From Pempheris klunzingeri (lineage: Eukaryota; Chordata; Actinopteri; Acropomatiformes; Pempheridae): 64,000 bases of DNA. Of this stretch, positions 49,429-60,500 are shown piece after piece. The position numbers and the translations under genes are program-made. Every line of letters begins with the position of its first letter. Position 1 is the stretch's first letter. The notes below the pieces were generated by a model. That model did not search any database and had not been told where the DNA came from. It worked only from the letters and a program-made list of their open reading frames with translations. The stretch is from NCBI RefSeq assembly GCF_042242105.1, contig NC_092025.1, positions 12,886,309 to 12,950,308 of the forward strand. The letters run 5' to 3'.

Positions 49429-51221
49429 ACACACAGTTCACGTTGATGAGACTCAGTGTATGAACCAAGCCTTTTGAGTGTCCCGTTACATTCCACAGAT
49501 TTCCCTTTGGTTCATGTTACTCAGACCATCCTCTGGGCACAGCGGCCTGCACCTGTTAGTGAATTCTTGCCAACGAACATCAGTCATAAATAACATCAGA
49601 CAAGCATGCACATTCACACAGCCTCTGGAACGAAAGACATTTATCAAGACACAAGAAGTCAACTGGCGAAATGCCTGAAACGCTCAACTTTTTCCAACCT
49701 TGCTCGTTTTCTAAAAAGACATTTTTAACTGTCTTGTTTAATCTGGTGCCTCTTTACACCAAACAAACAAGTAATAAGGAAAAAAATTACAGCATGAACA
49801 GGAATTCTTGTGTAACATTTCCACCTTATGATTTGATTCATGCCTCAAAGAATTCAGTCTGAAGCAAAAAGAGATCCTACCTGCATCTAATGAGATGCAG
49901 CCAATTAACCGGCTACTGAGTGTAAATATTCTTCAGGTGAAAAGGATTTGTGCTCTGCAAACATTTTAATAGCTGTTGCATTAATGTTTTCATAGTCACA
50001 GTATTTAACGTGTTGGTTGGTTTCTTTGTAAACTATAGAAGGTGCATACACAACTGTGTTCCACCTTTTCTGCGGTGTGTCATCATATTTCCTATGACGG
50101 TATCTCTGTAAGTGCATTCAATTATGTTCCCAAGGCTCATCATTGTATTATCCATCTCAGTGAAGGTACCTTGCACATAATTCGATCAGTGTTGCATCCT
50201 CTTCTGTCTCTAGCTGTGAGCTGATGTTGTCACGCTGTTACATAACCCATTAATGACACACACAAAAAAAAAAAACACTGGGGCACTCTTTAGTGAGTAT
50301 GTCCAGATGAAAAGGCAGGGAACAGTGAGGCTTCAGAGATGCCACATATACATCGTGTGTCTACATCCCTCAGCCTGTAAAAACTAAATGAGGCAAGATA
50401 CTTCTAGTTGTGCCCTGCGGGCGTGTAGCTCAGAGCTGGCCGGTGTGCAGAGGAGAATATTCAAATGACGAAGCTGCCAGGTTTTCACGCTGATCTAAAA
50501 GCTACGTCGTATTTCAAATCATACCACAGCCATGATGAGCAACAGTCTTAAATAACATATCTTGTATGTGGACTTGTTTTGCCCTGCTGTCTCAATGCCG
50601 CCTTAATTCACTTAAAAATTATATTAAGTTCTGAGTTCTTGTGGCCTGTAATTACAAACCACCATCTGTGAAAATAAGTCCAATGAAACAAACAACTTTT
50701 TCAGTTGCAAAGTGGCTGCTTCAGTCGAGCTGCTTTTCTCTAAACAGAGATCACATGGTAAAAGTGAACTATCAGACGCTGAGAAATATAAAGGAATGTC
50801 CCTTTTGAGAAATGTCGACCCTGCCCGCATATTGTGTGTGAATGCTGAAGAGGGACTTCAACAGCATAATTCCGAAATTTAAGTGTGTCGCCTCATTGAG
50901 AACAGCACTCAAAAAGATTAGTAGTGCATAGAAGCCTTAGCTTTTAACTTTCAAAGAAAAACACTGTGATAACCTTCTGTCCTTGTGTGTTTACTTTGAA
51001 GGCAGAGTTGTATTCACACCATTAATATATATGCTGCTTTTTTTCAATTCACACTTAATGATAAAAATAAACACGGGCTCTCTGTTTTTTTTTTTTTTTA
51101 TTCTGAACTTAAAATGATGCTTTGCCTCAGTTATTGTCACACAGCACAAGCACAGCTGTAGCTTCTGTTGAGAGAAAACTAACATAACACTCTGCTGCAG
51201 CAATTTTCCTCACTTCATTTG

Positions 51222-51463
51222 CAATACTTTTTATATTCTGTCGGTTTTTTTTATATCCCCCCTGTGCACATTGTCCCTATTTTCATACTTCATCTTGTTC
51301 AAATTGTACATACTTTTTTATGTGTACATCTTTCCACTAGTTTTTTATTCATTGTTTTATTGAAGTTTTATGTCTGCTGTTCTTTTACTTTTGCTTACTG
51401 GCTGCTGTAACACTGAATGTCCACACCGTGGGACTAATAAAGGAATATCTTATCTCTACCTAA
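51222..51463 (+). mobile_element. 3' end of a non-LTR retrotransposon (fish L2-like)
   Basis: The block ends GGCTGCTGTAACACTGAATG then GGGACTAATAAAGGAATATC and TTATCT, the characteristic 3' tail of a teleost LINE group (CTGCTGTAACA...GGGACTAATAAAGGATTATCTTATC). The upstream portion is T-rich 3' UTR-like sequence without coding capacity; the element is 5' truncated. Confidence 0.7.
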
Positions 51464-54099
51464 ACACAGTCCAACATGGCAGTCAGACACCAGGGTTCCC
51501 CTTTTGAAAATAGGAAGCTCTTCGCAGAGTCAGGCATGTGTTAGAGAACAACGCTTTCTATCAGGTGTTAATAACTTTGGCAGGATCCAAAAGCTGTAGG
51601 TTTTTTTTTAGAATTTAAATTAATAAAACTACTAGATAGTGTCTTGTTACCCTGCTTTTCAGAAAAGCATTTTAATACCACTGATTAAAAAAAATAAATT
51701 AGTTAAAGAAAAAAAAAAAAGATTAATCTGAAGATTTGGGGGACTAAATAATTATCTTAGAGGACAGAGTTAAAGCCAAGTGAGAAATTGCAGTAGAGTG
51801 GTTAAAAAAACTGACTTGTGCTGGGTGTGATGGGGAAACAAGCATTTTAATTACGTGCGAGTTGGAAAACAGTGAACCTTTCCTTTAAGCTGGCAAGAAA
51901 TGCGCCGTACTTGTTTGGATGGAGAAAAGGTCCGACTTTAGGGTGCAGACAGTGAGCTTGGGGAACATAAATGAACATAGTTACATAATTTTGCTGTAGG
52001 GTATATAGAAAGAAAATACAAAGGAGGAAAAGATAATATTTGCTCTTTTGTTTTAGCTATTGAGTCTCCCGCCCGAGGCCTCCGTGTGAACTTCCGTGCA
52101 ATGCTGCAGAGAAAACTTTCTATAGACAACTGTCCTGAATACATAAAAAGAAGCAATATGGAGGCAAACTAGGTTTGCTGAATAGGTTCATTTTAAATAG
52201 ATAATATGGCACTCGCCATAATATTTAAACTTTGACACTATTGTATTACACTACTATATAAGGCAGTACTTTTGAATGAAAAAAGACCTTAAAGGACCCA
52301 AGGTGTTTTAAAGAGTTCTCCCCAGCAGTAACTTTACTAAGTTTATGTACACCCAAACCCCCTTCAGCTATGTCCATTTCTTTGGTTTAAATTGAAGTCT
52401 TTACTTCCTTCCAAGTGCATCTAAAACACTCTCCAGACGTTTGAGCGTTAGTTTTCTTAATACCATAACAACATCCTTCCTTTTCAGTTTTTTTTTCCTG
52501 CTCAGCTCTGTCTTCCCTGCAGCGACCTGAAAAGCACTCCAACTTCCCTTGTGGTGTAATGACCTTCTCACCTCCGTAGTCAGGATAGAATAGTCACTCC
52601 CTATATATATATCTGAATCCCATCTCCTCAACAAAAACTTAATATGTCACTGTTTTCTACCCTGCTCTGCACCACAAACGTCACTGTTTGCTTCCAAATT
52701 TTCTTCCTCGGCTTGCAACGCTCTTGCATCTCACCTGTCCTATGAGTATTTATAGTACACGTTTGCATTGGCTTTGCATCTGTTGCCATTCTTGATCAAT
52801 GGCTTTGTACATTTTTACCCTGTATACAAACACACAAATACAATAAAAAATAATTTAAATACGAAAAGAAAAAAACAGAGCCATTGCAATTATTATGAGG
52901 AACTTGTTTTGCCATTCTTGGATATTTTACTTGTGCAATTAGAAGTCGATTCAATCACTCCACACTGGAAAACAAATTAATATGTAGTGACGCAATGTAC
53001 ATGCCAATTAAGCAAGAGGTTGTTTTAGATGCACTTTGCAACTGCAATAGAGTTAATGGTCAGAGAGCTTAAGCGTTATCCGATAGTAAACTGTTAATTG
53101 TGTGGGGTTGTTGAGCTTCAGATATATAAAAAACACATTTTGAATACATCTCCAATAACAATATACCACAGTTAAAAACCACATTGACACTAATTTACAA
53201 AATGTCTCTTTGAAATGTCTTCAGACTCCCATATATGGCAGTTAATAAACTGCAAGTGTTTGTGTAACACAACAAAATTTTCGGTAGGCACCCTGAGATG
53301 GGAATACAGATATGAGCTGTACCTTCACAACAATCTACATCTTTCAAAACACTTGTTCAGTTAAGAGGCAATGAATGTCAACTCCTAACGCTTCCCCTAA
53401 TGTGCTCTTTTTTGATTTTGTTTGTTTTTCCACAGTGAATGGATCAAAAAGTGTCCCTGGTGAATTCTTTTTTTTTTCTTTTTTTAGAAAATAAATAAAC
53501 TACATTAATTAAATAAATTTTCTATGAAATGAAAAGCTAAAATTTTGCATAAGTATTTCAGAATGAAGAATAACAATCACACCTGCATAAGACTACAACA
53601 TACGCACATGATGTAGGAGGCAGAGGAACCTGTGCCTATTCTATATTGCTTGCCGCACATTCAGTACATGTATTTATTCGCTTCTTTTGTCTAGGGGCTG
53701 GGAGTTTCCGACATAGAAGGCAGGAGAACATCCTGGAGTTGTTTTGTGTCTTAGTCCTTTTGTTATCTTGTGGCCTTGAGAGCAGCATCATTTACAGTAA
53801 ATCGGTAAGACATCTTGTTTAAATATGGATGTACTAAGGTGAGGGACCATCTCACTTTTAACTGGATATGGTTTTTAAATGCAAACTGACGTTGGATGTC
53901 TTGACTCATGACAATCACTGTTTCGAATTGCATAGCAAAGTGTTAGTGTGCATAAAGTATAACCCATGCTGTTGCACTTGGATATTTGGTGAAATTGATC
54001 GACTTATTGCATTGTGATTTTGTTAATAAACTGACATCAGTGTATGGATATGTGCTCTCCCTGTCTGAAATCTGACTGTCCTGCACTGTGGATGTTCTC

Positions 54100-54385
54100 C
54101 AGTGGTGGAAGAGGTACTCAGATCTTTGACTTAAATAAAGTACAAAAGTATCTCCATATACTGAAAGTACCAAAAGTAAAAGTACTCATCATGCAGAATG
54201 GCCCATTTCAGAATATATTGTATAATATTGGATTATAATCACTTGAATGTTGCAGCTGGTAAAGATGAAGATACTGGTGCTGAGTGGCTTGTGTATTAGC
54301 ATCAGAAAATGGAAATAACCAAGTTTAGTACAAGTACTTCAAAATTGTATCTAAGTACAGTAATTGAGCAAATGTTTCACCACTG
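54100..54385. mobile_element. Second copy of the hAT-like element (reverse orientation)
   Basis: Left end CAGTGGTGGAAGAGGTACTC, internal AAAAGTACTCATCATGCAGA and ATGGCCCATTTCAGAATATA, GAATGTTGCAGCTGGTAAAG, right end AGTAATTGAGCAAATGTTTC then ACCACTG. Same family as 41294-42564 but inverted and internally deleted to about 286 bp. Target duplication is not clear (about 6 of 8 bases at best). Confidence 0.75.
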
Positions 54386-55855
54386 GTGGTTCTCTACATT
54401 AAATTACGTCCACTACTCTGGGTTTACAATGAATAATGATCTAGTTTCCTTGTCTAGGTTGCCCCGTCTCAACAACTTTATGAACTGTCATTGTCTATAT
54501 ATTGTTTTGTAGGCTGTATTTTATATATTGTGTTTTTGAAAGTCACCCTAAAAGCTTATTAAACTATATTCACATTCGTGATGAAGCATCTGCAAAGAGT
54601 GGTAGAGTGTACTGTGTACTGAGATTGGTTTTGTGCCCTATATAAAATTCATGTTGCGTCGACAATGATCTGAAAACTAGGAAACTAAGAGACGACATTA
54701 CTCAATTGACAGTTATTATTATTTTTGAAAATAAACTGTGTAATCTCAGTGGTAAAAAAATGGAATATTTGTTTTTGCTAATTGTAGAAAAACATTTCTT
54801 ATTGAAAAGATAATATCAAGGGTGGCTTTCCATGCAGCTTACAGTGGCCTAGCATTATGTCATTAAGCTACATTATGTCAAACCGCAGCAGCGGAGAATT
54901 ATCGGTGATATGCAGAATGACGGATAAAGCAGCAGCAATAGTAGATATGTAGGTGTCCTCAACCTGCTACATCACATGCACCATTTGTCACGGGACTTTA
55001 AAAAAAAAAAAAAGAAAGAAAAGAACAGCCATGTTAATTGGCACATCGTACATGGTTTGATGCTTTACTAATGACTTACTTTGTGTCATCCATTGGTGAC
55101 TTTAATTTCCTGAATTGATTTTTTTATGTTTGTTACTAAGTTTTTCTGTTCTGTTCTTGACCCGTCAGGCCAGGCAGCATTAGGTATATGCCACTGCCAC
55201 TTTAGTGTGCAGTTATGACCACATTACTGTCAAACCCTATCAGACTGATATTATACATTATAGACAGACTGATATCATCTCCTCTTCCACTAACCAGCAT
55301 TCAGTTGAGGCGAGTTGTACTATTTGAGGCTTTTGAAGTTACTAAAGAGAGGTGTATGTTTACCAGTCGTTACCAAGTTTTGTGAAATATGTCTAAGAGT
55401 CTACAGCAGCAGACATTAAAGGATATTACATTTTTTTAATGAAATATTGATGTACCATTCAGATTGTTTTTAGAGTAAGAGCAAAATGAAACTGGAATGC
55501 ACGACTCGGTTCTCCCTCTCTAAAATGTTTGCTGTTGATCAATGCTTGAGAATCACAGACAAACTCTTCCTTATTCAGCACTTTAGAAAAAGTTGTTGAG
55601 TTAATACTTCAAGTGATAAACTTTCAAAAACTCATAATATTAACTACATAATTCTTAACAACTTTACCAACACCATAAAAAAAAAAAAAACACGTCCACA
55701 GATGAAACACTTTTCACCTGTTCTGACGTCAGCCGATAGAGAACCAAGTCATGTATTCCAGTTTCATCTGTTACTTGATACTCTTTAGCTGCACAACCGT
55801 CTGAATGTCACATAAAGACAGGAATTACTATTTAACAGGCTCAAGGTTCCAGATT

Positions 55856-56278
55856 TCATTCTTTGTTTATGCGATCTCTGACTGACTCGTTGTTGTTCAG
55901 CGGCGGGGGTGGGGACTGCTTGCTCCTCATGCTCCTGCCGTCCGTGGCGGCTCTCGAAGTCTCTGTCACAAAGAGCCGAGTCACCCAGACAGAAGTGACA
56001 ATGCGTTTGTACTCATTCCTGAAATTCCTGTTGAGTAAGCCATAGATGATGGCATTCAGACAGCTATTGAAGTAGGCCATGAAGTAGCTGACCACAAAAA
56101 GCCACTCAGGGATGAGGGGGGCCACACGTGACGGATCTATGGCCACTGCCAAGCCAATCAGGTTTAGCGGAGCCCAGCAGATGGCAAACAGCACAAAGAC
56201 CACAAACATGGTGATGAAATTCCGCAAGTCACTTGGTCTGAGGCGAGGGCTCTCCTCTGTCTTCACTTTACGACGCAC
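55856..56278 (-). CDS. mtnr1b: mtnr1b-like exon 4 (loop 3, TM6, TM7, tail)
   Basis: Acceptor TGTCCAG|GTGCGT; stop at 55858-55856. It begins [20 protein letters not shown], then TM6, TM7 (NAIIYGLLN) and a tail ending [26 protein letters not shown] (last residues INKE). The tail is rich in Ser and Asn and has no classical palmitoylation cysteine. Confidence 0.95.
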   Translation of the reverse strand: MRRKVKTEESPRLRPSDLRNFITMFVVFVLFAICWAPLNLIGLAVAIDPSRVAPLIPEWLFVVSYFMAYFNSCLNAIIYGLLNRNFRNEYKRIVTSVWVTRLFVTETSRAATDGRSMRSKQSPPPPLNNNESVRDRINKE

Positions 56279-57521
56279 CTGGACATGATGAAAACACATA
56301 AGATGGGAATTACACTTTCAATGGTGGCAGGAGGCCACTGTTTCTTTCTGCCTCTCTACCTTACACATTTACAGACACATGAAAATAGGAAACCCACATC
56401 CACGCTTGCACACACACACACCCACACACGCACACAAACACAGATATCTACACATACAACCACTTCAGGGATCTCATTCATCTATCTGCCTGTCGCAAAA
56501 CACCACTTCTCAGCTGAAATCACAGCCAAACCTTTGCAGTGCTCAGTTTGTTTTAAATTTTACACTTCCTGGTAATTAAAGAGCAAAACCCTCCACTCAA
56601 ATGTTACATGGCAAAAAGGATTTCAATGATGGGACGATGTCTTTTGTCAGTGTATTCTGGCATTTAGAAAATGACACAGACTTGTCCAGTAAAGGGTCAG
56701 TAATTAAAGGTCAAAATTTAAAAAAAAACTTGCAATGACCATATTTTCTACATTACAGGTTCAATTTGGATGAACCCTGAAAGGCAGATAGTTCTTGTTC
56801 TCGTTTGACCCAAGGGATGACTGCCTTATTTCCAGCTGGTGACATGTTTATCGGTTTACATGTTTAGATGGTATTAAAATGGGATTTAAAAACTCCCTCA
56901 ATTAATAAGTCTGATGTGCCTGTAAAGAGGTAATTAACCACGTAGCGGAGCAGAACACTGACCTGAATCACAAGTACCCAGATGCGTAAATAACAGAAGG
57001 TCACCACTGCAATGGGAACCAAGAAGTGAACCACCACTACGGCCACCGTGTAGGAAGCGCTGACATTCTGGGCGAAGGTGCAGGAGTACACCCGCGCGTC
57101 GTAGCGCAGGGAACCAACGAAGAAATTGGGGATAATGGCCACTATTGTGAGCACCCAGATTAAGGCAACAAACAGCAGAGTGTTGCGATAGCTGTACAGC
57201 CGACTGTAGGAGAATGAGTGACAGATGTAGCAGTATCTGTTCACTGCAATCCCAGTGATGTTGAAAATGGAACCGATGACACTCAGCCCCATTAGGAAAC
57301 CACTGACCTGTACAGAATGAAAGAAAGCGAAGTGTTGGTGTCAGAGTGTTGGTAACGGGGTTTACTGGTGTTCCATAGGTGGTAAACTGTAATATGCCTT
57401 ACCATGCATTGTGTGTTTCCCAGTGCCCATCCGTCATGGAAGAGAGCATAGAGAACCAGGGGGTAGGGGTAGAAGGCTACCACGAGGTCAGCAAATGCCA
57501 AACTCACCACAAACACATTAC
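55856..57521 (-). CDS. mtnr1b: Melatonin receptor type 1B-like, coding exons 2-4 (5' end missing)
   Basis: Exons in coding order are 57521-57403, 57307-56963 and 56278-55856, joined at GT/AG sites in phases 1 (incoming), 0 and 0; 294 residues plus stop. This covers TM2 to the C-terminus of a class A GPCR. Family hallmarks: [20 protein letters not shown] in TM2, Cys at the start of TM3, NRYCYICHS in place of the usual [13 protein letters not shown] in loop 2, [14 protein letters not shown] in TM6 and NAIIYGLLN in place of NPxxY. NRY and NAxxY are melatonin-receptor features. [14 protein letters not shown] and [12 protein letters not shown] resemble type 1B more than 1A. Melatonin receptors act at the cell surface through Gi. 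The upstream exon should supply the N-terminus and TM1 and end in phase 1 before Gly-Asn; none was found up to 64000. Two introns inside the TM3-tail region are extra relative to the single coding intron of mammalian genes. Confidence 0.95.
56409..56437. repeat. (CA)n-rich tract in mtnr1b intron
   Basis: Imperfect CA run in the intron between exons 3 and 4. Confidence 0.9.
56963..57307 (-). CDS. mtnr1b: mtnr1b-like exon 3 (TM3-TM5)
   Basis: Acceptor TGTACAG|GTCAGT, donor ATTCAG|GTCAGT, exactly 115 codons, phase 0 on both sides. Contains [28 protein letters not shown] and the loop-2 cysteine that pairs with TM3. Confidence 0.95.
57403..57521 (-). CDS. mtnr1b: mtnr1b-like exon 2 (TM2)
   Basis: Acceptor CTACAG|GTAATG (phase 1), donor GCATG|GTAAGG (phase 0), 119 bases. 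The incoming junction, within the Gly of NAGN, sits at the known intron position of vertebrate melatonin receptors. The outgoing junction follows the conserved TM3 cysteine. Confidence 0.95.
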
Positions 57522-60500
57522 CTGTAGAGGAACACACACACACAGACACAATTCTCCTTAATATATATATACAGTAACTTGCTGTCCTATTTCGAGATGA
57601 GTCACATATTTCATCATTCTGGACACACACATAAATATACTGTTCTATTAACTCTGGAATCACCCTCTAATTTGGCTCTGATGATTTGGCTACTCATCTT
57701 CTCATCACAGCATAATGGATAATAGATTTGTAAGCATGTGCTCTGCCAATCTGTGGAAGTACATTCGACCCCGGTGGCTCATTCCTATAGAAGGCTGGAG
57801 TAGGATTTATTCACTTTTGATGGTATTACATTAATTGTAAAGTGCGCACATGTGTATGTTATGTAACGGTTTGCTGCGCATTCCTCGATTCTATTATTCT
57901 TTCTCTGACAATAACCTAACGAGAGTCAAATTAATCTGAAAATACAGTTTATGTTGTTTAGTATTTGTACTAATCGGGCAAAAACTGGACCTTGCAATTC
58001 TCAGTAGGAGCCTATCTCAGCACGTCCAGCTTGGCGAGATTGTTGGCAGAGAAGGCAGGGATTGCAAAGCAAAGGTTTTTTAACCTCTGCCCCGCAGCCA
58101 GTTGCCTCACCCTAAACAAAGTTTTATCAGGACTGGCAGAGTCGCTGTGTTTTGACAGAGTTAAGGGACAAGCTTGCGGACACAGCTCTTGAGCTCATGC
58201 GACACTGACATGCAGGTCCTTTTTCATCTAGCTCACGCCCAGCCTACTCCAAACAGTGGCCTCCAGTTTGCAGTTTGCGGCTCATTCGTCACATAAATGA
58301 AGCATTACTTTAGTTTAGGCAAAGAACTTTTAGTTGCATTTGTTAATTAGCATCAGCTGCTTCACCTGTACTTGGCTGTTAGTGGCCCATTCATTGGCTA
58401 CCAGGGCTACCAGCATTTAATCACATCTGGAGTCTCTTCCACCAAATCTAACTAATCAAGTAATATTTGATACACCCGTCTTTGATTGAACTATTTTCAG
58501 ATTTATGATCAGTTGGAAGAAAAGTGGCGCCCACCCATGCCAGTAGGTGCTGTATGCAAAGGATTCTGTCATGTCTATCAAATAGTTTCAGTGATAAAAT
58601 ATCATAGAAGCAAACAGATATTCCAACAACAAAGAATGACATTGAATGTTTGTGTGAGTGTATGTATATTTCCAAGCCACCACTTCATTGGCGTTCTAAA
58701 GAATTTTTACAATAATCAAACGACATTGATTCAACAAATAACTAAAACTTTCTTAAAACTAAGAAATCATCAAATATATGAGTCAAACCAAATCAAACTA
58801 TGAAATAGTTTGGGCTTCAAATGTCAATGTCAATGATGTACAATACATACAATACATGATACAACATGGACAATCCAGTACAAAACTAGGGGAGAAACTG
58901 AATATGTTCTAAAGCAAATTGGAAACATTCTCAGTGTATGTTTCCTGCATAAAATGACATTAGACCCACGATTAATGCCACTTTGATTTTTTTCTAAACC
59001 AGTTTAAAGTTAGAGATGGACTTCCATGTATGAGAAACATATATTTTCATTATTTCATATTCTTCAACTCAACCCTAGAACAAGGTATTTATTGACACAA
59101 CTTGCAAAATAAATAATGAATAATTGCATCAAATTGCATGGCAATCTATCACCTAGTTTTTGAGATATTTCAGTATGCGTGATTAACTAAGTAATGGAGC
59201 AACACTGTTATGCTAAAAAACATATGGAAAACATGCAAAAAAAACAACACAGGCCTCCTGCTTTAAATACACAAACCCAGAATCATTTGGACTGTAAACA
59301 CAGTTAGGAAATGGTCTAACTGCCATCAGTTTTCATTTTATTACAGTGAACACATGACACAATCACAGATTGATATATACCATTCCAGTATCAGTGTGTA
59401 AAAATCCCTTGTAAGCATGTGTGTGCGTGTGTGTGCATGCCTGTTTTAGAGTACATGACTTTAATGTGACTTTTCATAGTCTGGACAATTATATATGCGA
59501 GAGGTTATGGCAAATCCACCTTGGCATCTTCAATTATAGCCTGATAAGATTTCATAATCCAATACTGTTCATTCTTTCCAGTCTATCTGAATATAAATTG
59601 GACGAGTGCTGCAGGGGGAGAGAACATACTGGCCAAATGAAAAGGAGGGTGATGTTCTGTATCAGTGTATGTTTTGTATCTAAAAATCTTAATGTGAGTC
59701 TTTGCATTACATGGCTCCACGAATGTGATAAAGCAGAAATTGTCTTTTTGGCCTGGGTGGATTAATTATGAACTGCTTTGTGTGTGTGGGCAAGCGTGTC
59801 ACACTCCAATAAATAAATGAGGCAATGAAGAAAGACACATATAACACACATGGAGGTGGAGGCACACACAAATCTGTGCACATAAAGGTATGAAATAAAC
59901 AGAGGGCGAAAAAAAGATCAGACTTCAAAGGATTTTAGACTCAGGCCGAGTTGAAACTAGGGATGTGCATTTTAAGCAAATTAGCAATTCCATAGCTATT
60001 ATGAACCATTTGAAGAGTTTTCGAAAATCTCCATCTCCTCCCTGCCACCGCCACATGCAGCGGGCGAAGCTCATTCAAACTTGGCGAGGTTGTTTTTACG
60101 GGTTATCGGCCAAGTTTTTGCCTCTACTGCTGAATCGTGTGTTACTTGTGGCAAAATGACATGTTTGAATGAAGCATTTAGATTAAAGCGGATCTTGAGT
60201 CGATTGCTGTCCACGACATTAAGAGGAGAGAGAACTAGATATGAGCTAAGCTAACTTCTTCTAGCTAATGTCCGGTCGTGGGAAGACCGGCTGGATGAAA
60301 TGGGACGCAGGCTACCTAAGCAATGAAAAATCAGACACCGTTTGTGCCCACATCTTCACAGAGAACTTGCTTCATCTCAGTGCACTGGATCAAGCTACTG
60401 GTGAAAACAAAGGAAAATGTATTTCTGAAACAAGACAATACTCACATTAAGTATTGGATTTTTTATAATGTAACGACTATGCGAATATACAAAATTCATG

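Larger units (their letters stand above)
42565..54099. other. Intergenic, no gene seen
   Basis: No supported exon. Holds an (AT)n run at 43809-43840, a (TG)n run at 45508-45542, two degenerate fish repeats, and a retrotransposon 3' end at 51222-51463. Long chance frames such as 48295-48702 plus have no domain and no good exon borders. Confidence 0.45.

Noticed and set aside
55856..57521. Assigning the receptor to type 1A or 1C
   Set aside because: Loop 3 ([14 protein letters not shown]) and PNFFVGSL fit type 1B better, though the subtype call needs a tree.
57870..57910. Possible mtnr1b exon 1 end (minus strand reads SRNA near 57880)
   Set aside because: The preceding codons do not form a TM1 helix and there is no phase-1 donor at the right place.
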